From positions 1,116,001-1,180,000 of the forward strand of contig NZ_CP028035.1 in NCBI RefSeq assembly GCF_005491205.1: DNA of 64,000 nt, written 5' to 3'. Origin of the DNA: Nissabacter sp. SGAir0207. Its GTDB lineage: Bacteria; Pseudomonadota; Gammaproteobacteria; Enterobacterales; Enterobacteriaceae. Position numbers and translations under genes: made by a program. The notes under the pieces were generated by a model. It had not been told where the DNA came from and searched no databases. It worked only from the letters and a program-made list of their open reading frames with translations. The stretch's first letter is position 1, and every line of letters begins with the position of its first letter. Positions 41,680 to 52,025 of this stretch are shown one piece after another.

Positions 41680-43374
41680 ATGCCAAGGAAATGTCTCTTA
41701 TTTATTTTAACTACCGTTCTATTTTTATTTAACTTTTCACCCCTGTGGGCGGCGGAGGCGTTGCCTCATGCCGCCTCTGGGCGACAGCAGCTTATCCACC
41801 AGCAACAGCAGCAACAGGCCCGCGAGGCCGCGCTGGCGCAACCCGCACCAGACGTGCGCACACCCGTGGCCCAAGCCGCCACCGGCCGCGGCTTCCCGCA
41901 GGAGACGCCCTGTTTCCACTTTAACAGCGTCTACCTTGAAAACCTGGCGTCAATGCCGGTCTGGCTCCCGCTGGACAGGGTGGCGCAACAGGGCGTTGGC
42001 CCCTGTCTGGGCAGTGAGGGAATATCCCAACTGATGGCGCGCATTCAAAATAAAATCATTGAGCACGGTTATATTACTAGCCGGGTATTGGCACCGGCGC
42101 AGGATTTAACCGGCGGCAAGCTGACGCTGGTTATTGTGCCGGGGAAAATCAATAAAATAATAATAAATAATTCAGCCGATGCATATATTCAGCCCTATAC
42201 CCTGTTGCCGTCGCGCGAAGGGGCGCTGCTGGATCTACGGGATATTGAGCAGGGGCTGGAGAATATGCAGCGCCTGCCTACCGTGCAGGCGGATATCCAG
42301 ATTGCCCCCGGCAGTGAGCCGGGCAGCAGCGACCTACGGGTGGCGTGGGCGCAATCCCGCCATTGGCGGCTGGGCCTGTCACTGGACGATGCCGGCAGTG
42401 AAAGCACTGGCCGCTATCAGGGCGGCCTGACGCTCTATCTGGATAACCCGCTCTCCCTGAGTGATATGTTCTACCTCTCCTTGGGGCAGGATGTGACGCC
42501 GGGCAACGCCCTTGGCAGCGACAACCACACGCTGCACTACTCGGTGCCGCTGGGCTACTGGTCGCTCGGCATCACTGGCAGCCGCAACGGCTACTACCAG
42601 ACAGTGGCGGGCGCGGGTGACGACTACCAGTACCGGGGTGACAGCGATAACCTCAGTTTCTCTCTTAGCCGCGTGCTGCACCGCAATGCCAACCAGAAAA
42701 CCAGCGTCAGCTATGACGTGCTGTTGCGGCGGTCACGCAACTTCATTGATGACACCGAAGTGGAGGTGCAGCGCCGCGCCACCACCGCCTGGAAGCTGGG
42801 GCTGCAACACCGCCACACCCTCGGCACCTCCACGCTGGATGCCGCCGTCTCCCTGCAACAGGGCACCCGCTGGTTTGGCGCACAGCCCGCCCCGGAGGAG
42901 ATGTTTGACGAGGGCGACGCGCTGGCGCGGATCGTCCAGATCTCTGCCTCTTGGGAGATGCCGTTCACGCTGTTCGGCCAGTCATTCCGCTACACGCCCA
43001 GCTACTTCCGCCAAATCAGCCACACGCTGCTGACGCCACAGGATCAGATTGCCCTCGGCGGGCGCTGGAGCGTGCGCGGCTTCGATGGCGAGTTGAGCCT
43101 CTCCGCCGATCGCGGATGGTACTGGCGCAATGACCTTGCCTGGCGCACGCCGTTGCCCATGCAGGAGCTTTACTTTGGCGTCGATTACGGCGAAGTGGGG
43201 GGCGACAGCGCCAACTGGCTGGTGGGCAAACACCTGGCGGGCGGCGTCATTGGGCTGCGCGGCAGCCTGTGGCAGGTCGGCTATGACCTGTTCGCTGGCG
43301 TCCCGCTCTCCAAATCGGCGGGTTTCCGCACCGACCCCGCCACCTTCGGCTTCAACCTCAACTGGAACTACTGA
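41680..43374 (+). CDS. cdiB: CdiB, two-partner secretion outer-membrane transporter
   Basis: 564-residue Omp85-family pore that exports the following CdiA protein across the outer membrane. A signal peptide (MPRKCLLFILTTVLFLFNFSPLWAAE) is followed by a Gln-rich stretch. Two POTRA domains come next (about residues 65-210, beginning ETPCFHFNSVYLEN, with a second cysteine in GVGPCLGSEG), then a 16-strand barrel. The TpsB signature VRGF, the conserved L6-loop motif, is at residues 465-468. ATG 41680 is chosen for the signal peptide and ribosome site; an upstream start at 41644 would disrupt the signal. Sixteen bases separate it from cdiA. Confidence 0.93.
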   Translation: MPRKCLLFILTTVLFLFNFSPLWAAEALPHAASGRQQLIHQQQQQQAREAALAQPAPDVRTPVAQAATGRGFPQETPCFHFNSVYLENLASMPVWLPLDRVAQQGVGPCLGSEGISQLMARIQNKIIEHGYITSRVLAPAQDLTGGKLTLVIVPGKINKIIINNSADAYIQPYTLLPSREGALLDLRDIEQGLENMQRLPTVQADIQIAPGSEPGSSDLRVAWAQSRHWRLGLSLDDAGSESTGRYQGGLTLYLDNPLSLSDMFYLSLGQDVTPGNALGSDNHTLHYSVPLGYWSLGITGSRNGYYQTVAGAGDDYQYRGDSDNLSFSLSRVLHRNANQKTSVSYDVLLRRSRNFIDDTEVEVQRRATTAWKLGLQHRHTLGTSTLDAAVSLQQGTRWFGAQPAPEEMFDEGDALARIVQISASWEMPFTLFGQSFRYTPSYFRQISHTLLTPQDQIALGGRWSVRGFDGELSLSADRGWYWRNDLAWRTPLPMQELYFGVDYGEVGGDSANWLVGKHLAGGVIGLRGSLWQVGYDLFAGVPLSKSAGFRTDPATFGFNLNWNY

Positions 43375-43390
43375 CGATAAGGAGATCGCC

Positions 43391-46300
43391 ATGAACAAAC
43401 ACTGTTACCGCATCATTTTTAACCGTCAGCGCGGCATGTTGATGGTGGTGCCGGAGATTGCCCACAGCGGGCAGGGCAAGTCAGGGCGGCCGCGTGGCGC
43501 GCGCCCCTCTGCACATCCGCTGTTGGCGGTGCTACGCCCGCTCCGGCTGGCGCTATGGGGCGCACTGGGCATGGCGCTGCTCTCTCCCGCGCAGGCAGCG
43601 CTGGTGGCAGATGGCAGCGCGCCCGGCAACCAGCGGCCCACCATTATCAACAGCGCCAACGGGACGCCACAGGTCAATATCCAGACCCCCAGTGCGGCGG
43701 GGGTGTCGCGCAACCGCTTCAGCGAATTCAACGTGGATGGCAAGGGCGCGATCCTCAATAACAGCCATGCCGCCACCCAGACGCAGTTGGGCGGGCTGGT
43801 GACCGGCAACCCCTGGCTGGCGCGCGGCGAGGCAAAGGTAATTCTCAATGAGGTCAACGCGCGCGATCCCAGCCAACTGAACGGCTATATCGAAGTCGCT
43901 GGCCGACAGGCGCAGGTGGTGATCGCCAACCCGGCTGGCATCACCTGTGAGGGCTGCGGCTTTATCAACGCCAACCGCGCCACCCTCACCACCGGCCAGC
44001 CGCAGTGGCAGGAGGGGGCGCTGAGCGGCTATCAGGTCAATGGCGGCGAGATCGCCATCCAGGGGCGCGGGCTGGACAGCAGCGGGCAAAGCTATACCGA
44101 CCTGATCGCTCGCTCGGTGAAGGTCAACGCTGGCGTCTGGGCGCAGGATCTACGCGTCACGGCCGGGGCCAATCAGGTGGATGCGGCGCACGAGCGCGTC
44201 ACGGCGCAATCGGGCAGCGCGCCGGGGCGTCCGACGGTGGCGATTGACGTGGCGCAGCTTGGCGGCATGTATGCCAACAAAATCCGTTTGATTGGCACCG
44301 AACAGGGCGTCGGGGTACGCAACGCCGGGCTGATTGGCGCGGCGGCGGGCGAGGTGCACATCTCTGCCGACGGGCGTATCGAAAACAGCGGCAGCCTCAG
44401 CGGTCAGGGCATAAATCTCACCGCGCAGGAGACGCTGAACAGCGGCACTCTCTACAGTGAGCAGGCGCTAGCGGTTCGCAGCCAACAGATCACCAATCAG
44501 GGCACGCTGGCAGCGGCCGGGAATGCCATGTTGCAAGGTGGCACGTTGGTCAATCAGGCCGGGGGCGTAATGGCCGCTGGCATGGCGGCAGAGGGTACGC
44601 TGACCTCAGCGGGCAACCTGACCCTCACTGCCGAGGGCCAACTCACCAGCCACGGCAGCGTGCTGGCGGGCGGCGCGCTGACGCTCACCGGCGATGCGCT
44701 GGATCTCAGCCAGGGGCAGGGGTATGGCCAGTCGGTGGATCTCACTGCCCGGCAGGGGGAGATTGTCACCCGCGACGCCAACATTGAGGCGGCTGGCACC
44801 CTGCGCGCCACCACCCGCCAGACCCTGCGCAATGATGGCGGCACCTTGCAGGCAGATACCCTGCAACTTACAGCGGATCGCCTCTCCAACCAGCACGGCA
44901 GCGTTCGCCAGTTCGGCGACGGTGACCTGCGGCTGGCGCATCAGGACGGCATTGATAACCGGGGCGGCACCCTCGCCAGCAACGGCCAGAACCTTCTCCT
45001 CTCCACCGAAACCTTTGACAACACCGGCGGTAGCCTGCTCCATGCGGGCAGCGGCCTGCTCACCGTCACCACCGGGACACTCACCGGCGCGCAGGGTGAA
45101 ATCATCACCAATGGCGAGCTGCGCCTCTCCGGCAATAGGCTGGGGCTGGATGGCGCCACCACCGGTGCACGGCGCATTGACCTGAGCGCCAATACGTTCA
45201 GCCATCAGGGCGGCCTGATGCAGGCGGAAGAGGCGTTTTCGCTGGCGGTGCGTGACCAGCTCGACAACCACGGCGGCACCCTCGCCACCGCTGGGGCGCT
45301 GACCGTAGTGAGCGGCGCACTGGATAACCAGAACGGCGTGATGCAGGGCGGGCAGGTAGCGATCACCTCGGCCGCCGCCCTCAACAACCAGCAGGGACAG
45401 ATCGCGGCGGAGGGCGCGCTGACCCTCGACGCGCAGGGGCTGGATAACCACGCTGGCATGATAACCGCCGACCGCGCCACGCTGGCACTGCACCAGCAGG
45501 CGCTGGATAACCGCGCTGGCACTCTGGCCGCCAGCGGGGATCTTACGCTGGATAGTGGCCGCCTCGACAACAGCGCCGGGCTGATTCAGGCCGGGCGTGA
45601 TCTCACCCTCAACACCCACGGCCAGCAGGTAATCAACCGAGACAACGGCACGCAGGGCGGCCTGATTGCGCAGGGCACCTTGCGGCTGGAGGGGGGCGAT
45701 CTGGACAATACCGGTGGCCTGATTGGCGCGCAGCAGATCAGCCTGAGCGGCGGGCACCTCACCAACGCGCAGGGGCAACTGGGCGCGGCGAGCGAGCTGT
45801 CGCTGATGGTGGGCGATCTTGATAATTATGGCGGTACCGTGAGCGCTGGCGAGCGCCTGACCCTCTCCGCGCACACGGTGGATAACCGGGCAGGCACCCT
45901 GCTCGGCAAGGACACCACGCTCACTACCGCCGATGTCGATAACCGTGGCGGCGTGGTGGCGGCGCTGGCTGCCCTGACCCTCAACAGCGCTGCGCTAAAT
46001 AACGCCGACGGCGGCCTGATCCAGAGCGGCGGCGCGCTCCATCTCGACACCCACGGCCACGCGCTCAACAACGCCCGCAGTGGCACACAGGGCGGCATCA
46101 TTAGCCAGGGCGATCTCACGGTGCACAGCGGCACACTGGATAACCAGCAGGGCGCGATTATCGCCAATGGCCAGTTGGCCCTCACTACTCTCGGTTTGCT
46201 GAATGATAACGGGCTGGTGGCTGGGCTGTCGGGGCTGGAGGCTACCACCGGGGCGGTGAGCAACCATGCCGGGGCCATCCAGTCGGGCGGCGCGCTCTAC

Positions 46301-49300
46301 TGGCAGGCGGCGGGGCAACGTATTGACAACCAAGAGGGGCTGATCAGCGCGGCGAATGCCCTCTCGATCATCGCCCTCGAGCTGGTCAACCTCAGCGGCG
46401 AGGTGCTCTCCGGCGGGGCGCTGGCGGTAGAGGCCGCCGCCCTCACCAACCGCGACGGGCTGATCGCCAGCCAGGGCAATGGCACGCTGCACAGCGAGGT
46501 GCTGGATAACCACGCCGGGGCGGTGCAGTCAGTCGGCGATCTGGTGCTGGAGGTGCAGGGCGACTTCACCAACGAAGGCACCTTGCAGGCCAATGGCGAC
46601 CTGGCCCTCAGCAGCGGCGGCACCGTCACCAACACCGCACTGATTGCCGCTGGCCAGCAACTGGCCCTCTCCGCCACCGCGCTGGACAACCAGCAGGGCG
46701 GCGAGATCAGCGGCGGCCAGATCGACCTGCGTGCCGGGCAGTCCATCACCAACCGTGGCCTGATTGATGGCCTCTGGACGCGCCTCAGCAGCCAGACCCT
46801 CACCAACATTGGCAGCGGCCGCATCTACGGTGACCACCTCAGCCTGCAGGCCGAGGTACTCAATAACCTCGCCGAAGGCGGCAGCGCCGCCACATTGGCC
46901 GCCCGCGAGCGGCTGGATCTGGGCGTCGATACCCTCAACAACCGCGAACATGGGCTGATCTACAGCGGCGGCGATCTGGCGATAGGCGGCACGCTGGATG
47001 AGCACGGGCTGGCGACCGGCTCAGCGCGGCGGGTTAACAACGTCAGCGCCACCATTGAGTCAGCCAGCAACCTGTGGCTGGACGTGGCGACGCTCAACAA
47101 CCTGAATGATCACTTTGCCACCGAGGTAGTGCAGGTGTCACAGGATCATATCGAAGAGTACTTTGTGGTGGACTATGAGGATCTCATCTATGGGCCGGAT
47201 GAGGTGCGCATCAAAAATAAGGAGGTCGATTTCCTGATCACCAAGGATTTCCCGACCACCGCCACCGACAAAAACGACCATTGGGTGCACCGCGACTACA
47301 TCCTCACGGTGGATGAGACGCGCATCACCGAGAGCGATCCGGCGGTGATCCGCGCCGGCGGCGATCTCTCGATTCACGGCCAGCAGGTGCTGAATGACAA
47401 GAGCCAGATTATCGCGGGCGGCACCCTCTCGATTGATGCCGGTACGCTCGATAACGTCGAGGTGGCTGGCGAGCGCATTACCACCCGCGATGGCTGGGCC
47501 GAGACCTTCTGGCGCATCCGCGATCGCGGTGGTGATAATCAGGGGCACAGCAAAAAAGCGCTTCCCGATGCGCCGGTGATAGAGGCGATCACCCTGCGTC
47601 CGGGCAGCATTGAGGAGCACGCCAGCGCGGGCGGTGAACGCCCGGCGATTGACCGCCTCACCCCCGGCAGCGTGGCTAACCCGGCGCTGGGGCCACTGGA
47701 TGGGGCTGGCTGGCAGTCACTGGACGGCGGCGTGCGGGTGCCGCCGGGCAAGACGTTCGAGGTGCCCGCCGCGCCACAAAACGGCAGCGCCAGCGTGGTG
47801 CGCATCACCGGCCCGGAGACGCGCCTGCCCGACAGCAGCCTGTTCCACATTCTGCCCGCCAGTGACGCGGACTATCTGGTGGAGACCGATCCGCGCTTCA
47901 CCAACCAGCAGGCGTGGCTCAGCTCTGACTATATGCTGGCCGCCTTCCAGAGCGATCCCGACCGCACCCTCAAGCGGCTGGGGGATGGCTACTACGAGCA
48001 AAAATTGGTGCGCGATCAGGTGGCAGCGCTGACCGGCCAGCGTTATCTGTCAGGCTATACCAGCGACGAAGAGCAATACCGGGCGCTGATGAACGCTGGC
48101 ATCGCCTTTGGTCAGCAGTACCAGTTGACACCGGGAGTGGCACTGACCGCCGAACAGATGGGCCAGCTCACGCAGGACATCGTCTGGATGGTGGCGCAGC
48201 CGGTCACCCTGGCGGATGGCAGCGTGCAGCAGGTACTGGTGCCGCAGGTCTATGCCCATGTCCAGCCGGGCGATGTGCAGGGCAGCGGCGCGTTGCTGGC
48301 CGGACGCGACGTCAACATCAACCTCAGCGGCGATTTCAATAACAGTGGCCGGGTACTGGCATCTCAGTCGGCCACACTGGTCGCTGACAACATCACCAAC
48401 CGGGGCGGCACCCTGTATGCCGACACGCTGGCGTTGCAGGCGCGCACGGACATCAACCATCTGGGCGGGTTGATCGGTGGTGAACAGGGGCTGACGGTGG
48501 TGGCTGGCCGCGATATCCATGCCATGACCGGCACCCGCAGCGCCGCCAGCGCCGGGGGCGACTTTGCCACCACCACCCTCGATCGGCTGGCCGCGTTTCA
48601 GGTCACAGAGGGCGACATGCTGTTGCAGGCCGGGCGTGACCTGACCCTGACAGCAGCGCAGATCACCAACCAAGGCGCGCAGGGGCAGACCCAGCTTCAG
48701 GCGGGGCGCGATCTGAGGCTGGATACCGTGACCACCGCCGCGCATGAGCAACTCAACTTTAGCGCGGATCAGCGGCATGGGCAGTCCAGTTCGCAGCAGG
48801 TGGGTAGCACGCTGGCGGTGGCGGGCGATCTGGCTTTGATAGCCGGGCGCGACATGGCCCTTCAAGCGGCCAGCGCCACCGCAGGCGGCACACTGGCGCT
48901 GGCGGCGGGCAACGATCTCAGCATCACCCACGGCGAGCGGCAGAGCCACGTCGAGTCCTACAGCAAGGTCACGGGCAGCAACGGTATCGCCTCACGTACC
49001 ACTCAGGAGACCCACGCCACCCGCGACACTCTCACCGCGCAGGGCAGCCTGATCAGCGGCGACCGGGTGCTGATGCAGGCCGGGCATGATTTGACGCTGC
49101 AAGCCAGCAACGTGGTGGCTGACCGCGATCTGGTGCTCTTGGCGGGCAACGCGCTCAGCCTGACCACGGCCACGGAGCATGACCTCCAGACCCGCGAGCA
49201 GCGCGAGGAGAAGTCCGGCCTGATGGGCAGCGGCGGCATTGGCTTCACCCTTGGCCGCCAGAGCAGCGTGCTCGACACGCTCAGCGACAGCCAGTATGAA

Positions 49301-52021
49301 ACAGGCAGCACCCTGGGCAGCCTGAACGGCAACGTCACGCTGAACGCCGGGGGGGCGCTCACTGCCCGCGCCGCCGATCTGATGGCGGCGGGCGACCTGA
49401 CGCTGGCTGGCGACAGCGTCACGCTGGAGGCGGGAGTGACGCGCCAGCACAGCGAGCAGCACTATGAGATGAGCCAGAGCGGGCTGTCGGTGGCGCTCTC
49501 CGGCAGCGTCGGTTCGGCGATCAACAGCGGTTTCCAGACCGCGCAGGCGGCAGACGACAACGGCAACAGCCGACTGGCGGCGCTTCAAGCGATGAAGGCC
49601 GGGCTGACCGGTTATCAGGCCTATCAGGCGACGCAACTGGCGGGCAACAACAGCGGCGAGAACAGCTTTGTCGGCATGGCGGTGTCGCTGGGCAGCCAGC
49701 AGAGCGAGTCCCATCAGACCTACGACCAGCGCATCACGCAGGGCAGCGCCCTGACAGCTGGTGGCGACCTGCACATTCTGGCGCGCGACGGCGACATTGT
49801 GGCGCAGGGCGCGGCCATGCAGGCCGGCCATGACCTGACGCTACAGGCCAGCGACAACATCAGCTTGCTGGCCGCCCAAAACAGCCAGACGATGCGCGGC
49901 GAGAGCAGCAGCCACGGCGGCCGCATCGGTGCCAGCATTGGCCTGAGCGGTAACGGCGGCGGCGTGAGCCTGTTTGCTGACGCCAGCGCCTCGCAGGGGC
50001 AGCAGGCGGGCAACGGCACCACCTGGACGGAGAGCACGGCACAGGCGGGCAACCGGCTCGCCTTCATCGCCGGGCAGGACGTGACGCTGGCTGGCGCTCA
50101 GGCCAGCGGCACCCGCATTCTGGCTGACATCGGCGGCGACCTGAGCCTGATTAGCCTGCAAGACAGCGACCGCTACCAGAGCGACCAACGCAGCCTGGCC
50201 GCCGGCCTCAGCGCCGGGAGCACGGGCGGCGGCGGGTACATCAGCGCCGGGCGGCAGCAGATGGACTCTGACTACCTGAGCGTGGCGGAGCAGAGCGGGC
50301 TGTTTGCCGGCACCGGTGGCTTTGACCTGCGGGTCGGCGGCCACACCCAGTTGGAGGGGGCGGTGATTGACTCCCGCGCCCTGCCAGCGCTGAACCAGCT
50401 GGAGACCGGCTCACTGGGCTGGCGCGACCTCACCAACCGGGCAGAGTTTGAGGCGCAGAGTCAGGGGGCAGGGTTCAGCAGCAGCGGCAGCATCGGCCAG
50501 CAGTTCACCGGCAACATGGCGAACACGCTGCTTAACGGCGGCAGCCAGAGCGGGGAGGCGCAGAGCAGCAGCCGGGCGGCCATCGCCGACGGCACGCTGA
50601 CGGTGCATGACGGCAGCGGGCTGGACATCAGCCGCGACACTGCGCACAGCCATGAGCGGCTGTCGCCCATCTTTGACGCAGAGCAGGAGCAGGCGCGCAT
50701 GGAGGCGCGGCAGCTGATAGCGGAGCTGGGCACCCAGGTCAGCGATATCCTGCGCACCGAGGGCAAGCTGGCGGCGCAGACGGCGGTAAACGACCCCACC
50801 CGACGGGCCGAGGCCGAAGCGGCACTGCGGGCAGAGGGCATTATCCCGACCGGCGAGGCCATCAGCCAGCGCGCCTATGAGCTGGCGCAGCGGGAGTACG
50901 GCACTGGCAGCCGGGCGCAGCAACTGACGCAGGCCATCACCGCCGCGATGCAGGGTGCGTTGAGCGGGGATATCGGCAGCGCACTGGGCGGCGCAGCGGC
51001 TCCGTATGTGGCGGAGTATGTCAAAACCCACACCGACGCCGGAGCCGAGCGCATCATCAGCCACGCAGTGGCAGGTGCCGTGCTGGCCGAACTGCAACAG
51101 GGCAACGCACTGGCCGGAGCCACCGGTGCCGGCCTCGCCGCCGGCGGCGCGGAGTATCTGGCAAACCAGCTCTACCCCGGCAAGAGCCCGTCGAGCCTGA
51201 GCGAAGCAGAGAAGCAGACCGTCGCCGCCCTCACCACCCTCGCCGCCAGCATCGCCGGCGGCCTGACCGGAGGCGACCTTGCCGCCGCCGTAGACGGCGG
51301 CAGGGCGGGAAGGAATGAGGTGGAGAATAATGCATTGGGCAAAGCGATCACCACCGGATGCAGTCTCATTCCGTCCTGTAAGTCAAAATTGGCCGGACAG
51401 TTGCTGGAAATAGGGGTGAAGGCTGGTCTTACAGGCGTTGTAGTAAATGAGATCGCGGGAAATATCTCTTCGGAGGATTTGGACCACCTCATCACACTGC
51501 AAATGATGGGGAATGATGAGTTAACCAGTAAATATCTCAGCTCGCTTCAGGATAAATATGCGCCTTCCCATACTGGTGGTAACCAGCTACCTGAAACATT
51601 GCCCAGTCATACGGGTAATAATACCGGGTCTATGGATGCGGGACCAAGCCATACAGGGAATGATAATAATCATATTGATTCCGATCCGAATAACACTGGT
51701 AATATTGATGGCTTGCCAGATGCCGGTGTAAATACTACAGTAACGCCGATCCCTGACGGGCCGAATAAGGATGATATTGCTTATCTGACATTAAAAGGAA
51801 AAGAAGCTCAGGATGCTGCAAGCAATTTAGGCTTCGATCGCAGAATCCCACCTCAGAAAGCGCCATTTAATTCACACGGTCAGCCAGTATTTTATGATGG
51901 CAAGAACTACATTACTCCTGATATTGATAGCCATAATGTTACTAATGGCTGGAAGATGTTCAACAGTAAAGGTAAGCGTATTGGTACTTACGATAGCGAA
52001 CTAAACAAGATTAAGGACTAG
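43391..52021 (+). CDS. cdiA: CdiA, contact-dependent growth inhibition toxin/effector
   Basis: 2876-residue TpsA exoprotein presented on the cell surface to deliver its C-terminal toxin into neighbours. It has an extended signal peptide (MNKHCYRIIFNRQRGMLMVV..., cleavage after AQA at residue 69). The TPS secretion domain follows, with NPAGI at 180-184 and the CEGCGF cysteines at 186 and 189. FHA-1 repeats (LDNxxGxL type) occupy about 380-1230. A receptor-binding-type region holds SSDYMLAAFQSDPDRTLKRL from residue 1511. FHA-2-type repeats and the pretoxin domain end at VENN (2644-2647). The remaining 229 residues form the toxin: a PSHTG-rich linker and a terminal YITPDIDSHN...WKMF domain like the Ntox21 RNases. 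The toxin part is AT-rich, a sign of exchange. Start 43391 avoids overlap with cdiB. Confidence 0.92.
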   Translation: MNKHCYRIIFNRQRGMLMVVPEIAHSGQGKSGRPRGARPSAHPLLAVLRPLRLALWGALGMALLSPAQAALVADGSAPGNQRPTIINSANGTPQVNIQTPSAAGVSRNRFSEFNVDGKGAILNNSHAATQTQLGGLVTGNPWLARGEAKVILNEVNARDPSQLNGYIEVAGRQAQVVIANPAGITCEGCGFINANRATLTTGQPQWQEGALSGYQVNGGEIAIQGRGLDSSGQSYTDLIARSVKVNAGVWAQDLRVTAGANQVDAAHERVTAQSGSAPGRPTVAIDVAQLGGMYANKIRLIGTEQGVGVRNAGLIGAAAGEVHISADGRIENSGSLSGQGINLTAQETLNSGTLYSEQALAVRSQQITNQGTLAAAGNAMLQGGTLVNQAGGVMAAGMAAEGTLTSAGNLTLTAEGQLTSHGSVLAGGALTLTGDALDLSQGQGYGQSVDLTARQGEIVTRDANIEAAGTLRATTRQTLRNDGGTLQADTLQLTADRLSNQHGSVRQFGDGDLRLAHQDGIDNRGGTLASNGQNLLLSTETFDNTGGSLLHAGSGLLTVTTGTLTGAQGEIITNGELRLSGNRLGLDGATTGARRIDLSANTFSHQGGLMQAEEAFSLAVRDQLDNHGGTLATAGALTVVSGALDNQNGVMQGGQVAITSAAALNNQQGQIAAEGALTLDAQGLDNHAGMITADRATLALHQQALDNRAGTLAASGDLTLDSGRLDNSAGLIQAGRDLTLNTHGQQVINRDNGTQGGLIAQGTLRLEGGDLDNTGGLIGAQQISLSGGHLTNAQGQLGAASELSLMVGDLDNYGGTVSAGERLTLSAHTVDNRAGTLLGKDTTLTTADVDNRGGVVAALAALTLNSAALNNADGGLIQSGGALHLDTHGHALNNARSGTQGGIISQGDLTVHSGTLDNQQGAIIANGQLALTTLGLLNDNGLVAGLSGLEATTGAVSNHAGAIQSGGALYWQAAGQRIDNQEGLISAANALSIIALELVNLSGEVLSGGALAVEAAALTNRDGLIASQGNGTLHSEVLDNHAGAVQSVGDLVLEVQGDFTNEGTLQANGDLALSSGGTVTNTALIAAGQQLALSATALDNQQGGEISGGQIDLRAGQSITNRGLIDGLWTRLSSQTLTNIGSGRIYGDHLSLQAEVLNNLAEGGSAATLAARERLDLGVDTLNNREHGLIYSGGDLAIGGTLDEHGLATGSARRVNNVSATIESASNLWLDVATLNNLNDHFATEVVQVSQDHIEEYFVVDYEDLIYGPDEVRIKNKEVDFLITKDFPTTATDKNDHWVHRDYILTVDETRITESDPAVIRAGGDLSIHGQQVLNDKSQIIAGGTLSIDAGTLDNVEVAGERITTRDGWAETFWRIRDRGGDNQGHSKKALPDAPVIEAITLRPGSIEEHASAGGERPAIDRLTPGSVANPALGPLDGAGWQSLDGGVRVPPGKTFEVPAAPQNGSASVVRITGPETRLPDSSLFHILPASDADYLVETDPRFTNQQAWLSSDYMLAAFQSDPDRTLKRLGDGYYEQKLVRDQVAALTGQRYLSGYTSDEEQYRALMNAGIAFGQQYQLTPGVALTAEQMGQLTQDIVWMVAQPVTLADGSVQQVLVPQVYAHVQPGDVQGSGALLAGRDVNINLSGDFNNSGRVLASQSATLVADNITNRGGTLYADTLALQARTDINHLGGLIGGEQGLTVVAGRDIHAMTGTRSAASAGGDFATTTLDRLAAFQVTEGDMLLQAGRDLTLTAAQITNQGAQGQTQLQAGRDLRLDTVTTAAHEQLNFSADQRHGQSSSQQVGSTLAVAGDLALIAGRDMALQAASATAGGTLALAAGNDLSITHGERQSHVESYSKVTGSNGIASRTTQETHATRDTLTAQGSLISGDRVLMQAGHDLTLQASNVVADRDLVLLAGNALSLTTATEHDLQTREQREEKSGLMGSGGIGFTLGRQSSVLDTLSDSQYETGSTLGSLNGNVTLNAGGALTARAADLMAAGDLTLAGDSVTLEAGVTRQHSEQHYEMSQSGLSVALSGSVGSAINSGFQTAQAADDNGNSRLAALQAMKAGLTGYQAYQATQLAGNNSGENSFVGMAVSLGSQQSESHQTYDQRITQGSALTAGGDLHILARDGDIVAQGAAMQAGHDLTLQASDNISLLAAQNSQTMRGESSSHGGRIGASIGLSGNGGGVSLFADASASQGQQAGNGTTWTESTAQAGNRLAFIAGQDVTLAGAQASGTRILADIGGDLSLISLQDSDRYQSDQRSLAAGLSAGSTGGGGYISAGRQQMDSDYLSVAEQSGLFAGTGGFDLRVGGHTQLEGAVIDSRALPALNQLETGSLGWRDLTNRAEFEAQSQGAGFSSSGSIGQQFTGNMANTLLNGGSQSGEAQSSSRAAIADGTLTVHDGSGLDISRDTAHSHERLSPIFDAEQEQARMEARQLIAELGTQVSDILRTEGKLAAQTAVNDPTRRAEAEAALRAEGIIPTGEAISQRAYELAQREYGTGSRAQQLTQAITAAMQGALSGDIGSALGGAAAPYVAEYVKTHTDAGAERIISHAVAGAVLAELQQGNALAGATGAGLAAGGAEYLANQLYPGKSPSSLSEAEKQTVAALTTLAASIAGGLTGGDLAAAVDGGRAGRNEVENNALGKAITTGCSLIPSCKSKLAGQLLEIGVKAGLTGVVVNEIAGNISSEDLDHLITLQMMGNDELTSKYLSSLQDKYAPSHTGGNQLPETLPSHTGNNTGSMDAGPSHTGNDNNHIDSDPNNTGNIDGLPDAGVNTTVTPIPDGPNKDDIAYLTLKGKEAQDAASNLGFDRRIPPQKAPFNSHGQPVFYDGKNYITPDIDSHNVTNGWKMFNSKGKRIGTYDSELNKIKD
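50314..51330 (+). repeat. Direct repeat copy 1 (pretoxin segment within cdiA)
   Basis: About 1.0 kb encoding GGFDLRVGGHTQLEG... through VENN is repeated nearly base for base at 52520-53524. Identity stops sharply within the VENN codons, and this copy has 12 extra bases (Leu-Thr-Gly-Gly codons near 51263-51274). The homology gives an in-frame recombination substrate for exchanging toxins. Confidence 0.95.
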
Positions 52022-52025
52022 TTGT

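Noticed and set aside
43130..43390. N-terminal extension of cdiA by 87 codons into cdiB
   Set aside because: The extension overlaps the cdiB barrel end. The ATG at 43391 has a ribosome site (AAGGAG) and starts a typical extended signal peptide.
44400..47000. Possible CRISPR or satellite array in cdiA (recurring GATAACC / CTGGATAAC units)
   Set aside because: The units are degenerate, irregularly spaced and in frame. They encode the FHA-1 repeats (LDNxxGxL) of the exoprotein.
43391..52021. Haemolysin or filamentous adhesin of ShlA/FhaB type
   Set aside because: The VENN pretoxin motif, the AT-rich C-terminal toxin and an adjacent immunity gene point to CdiA. Adhesin activity may still coexist.
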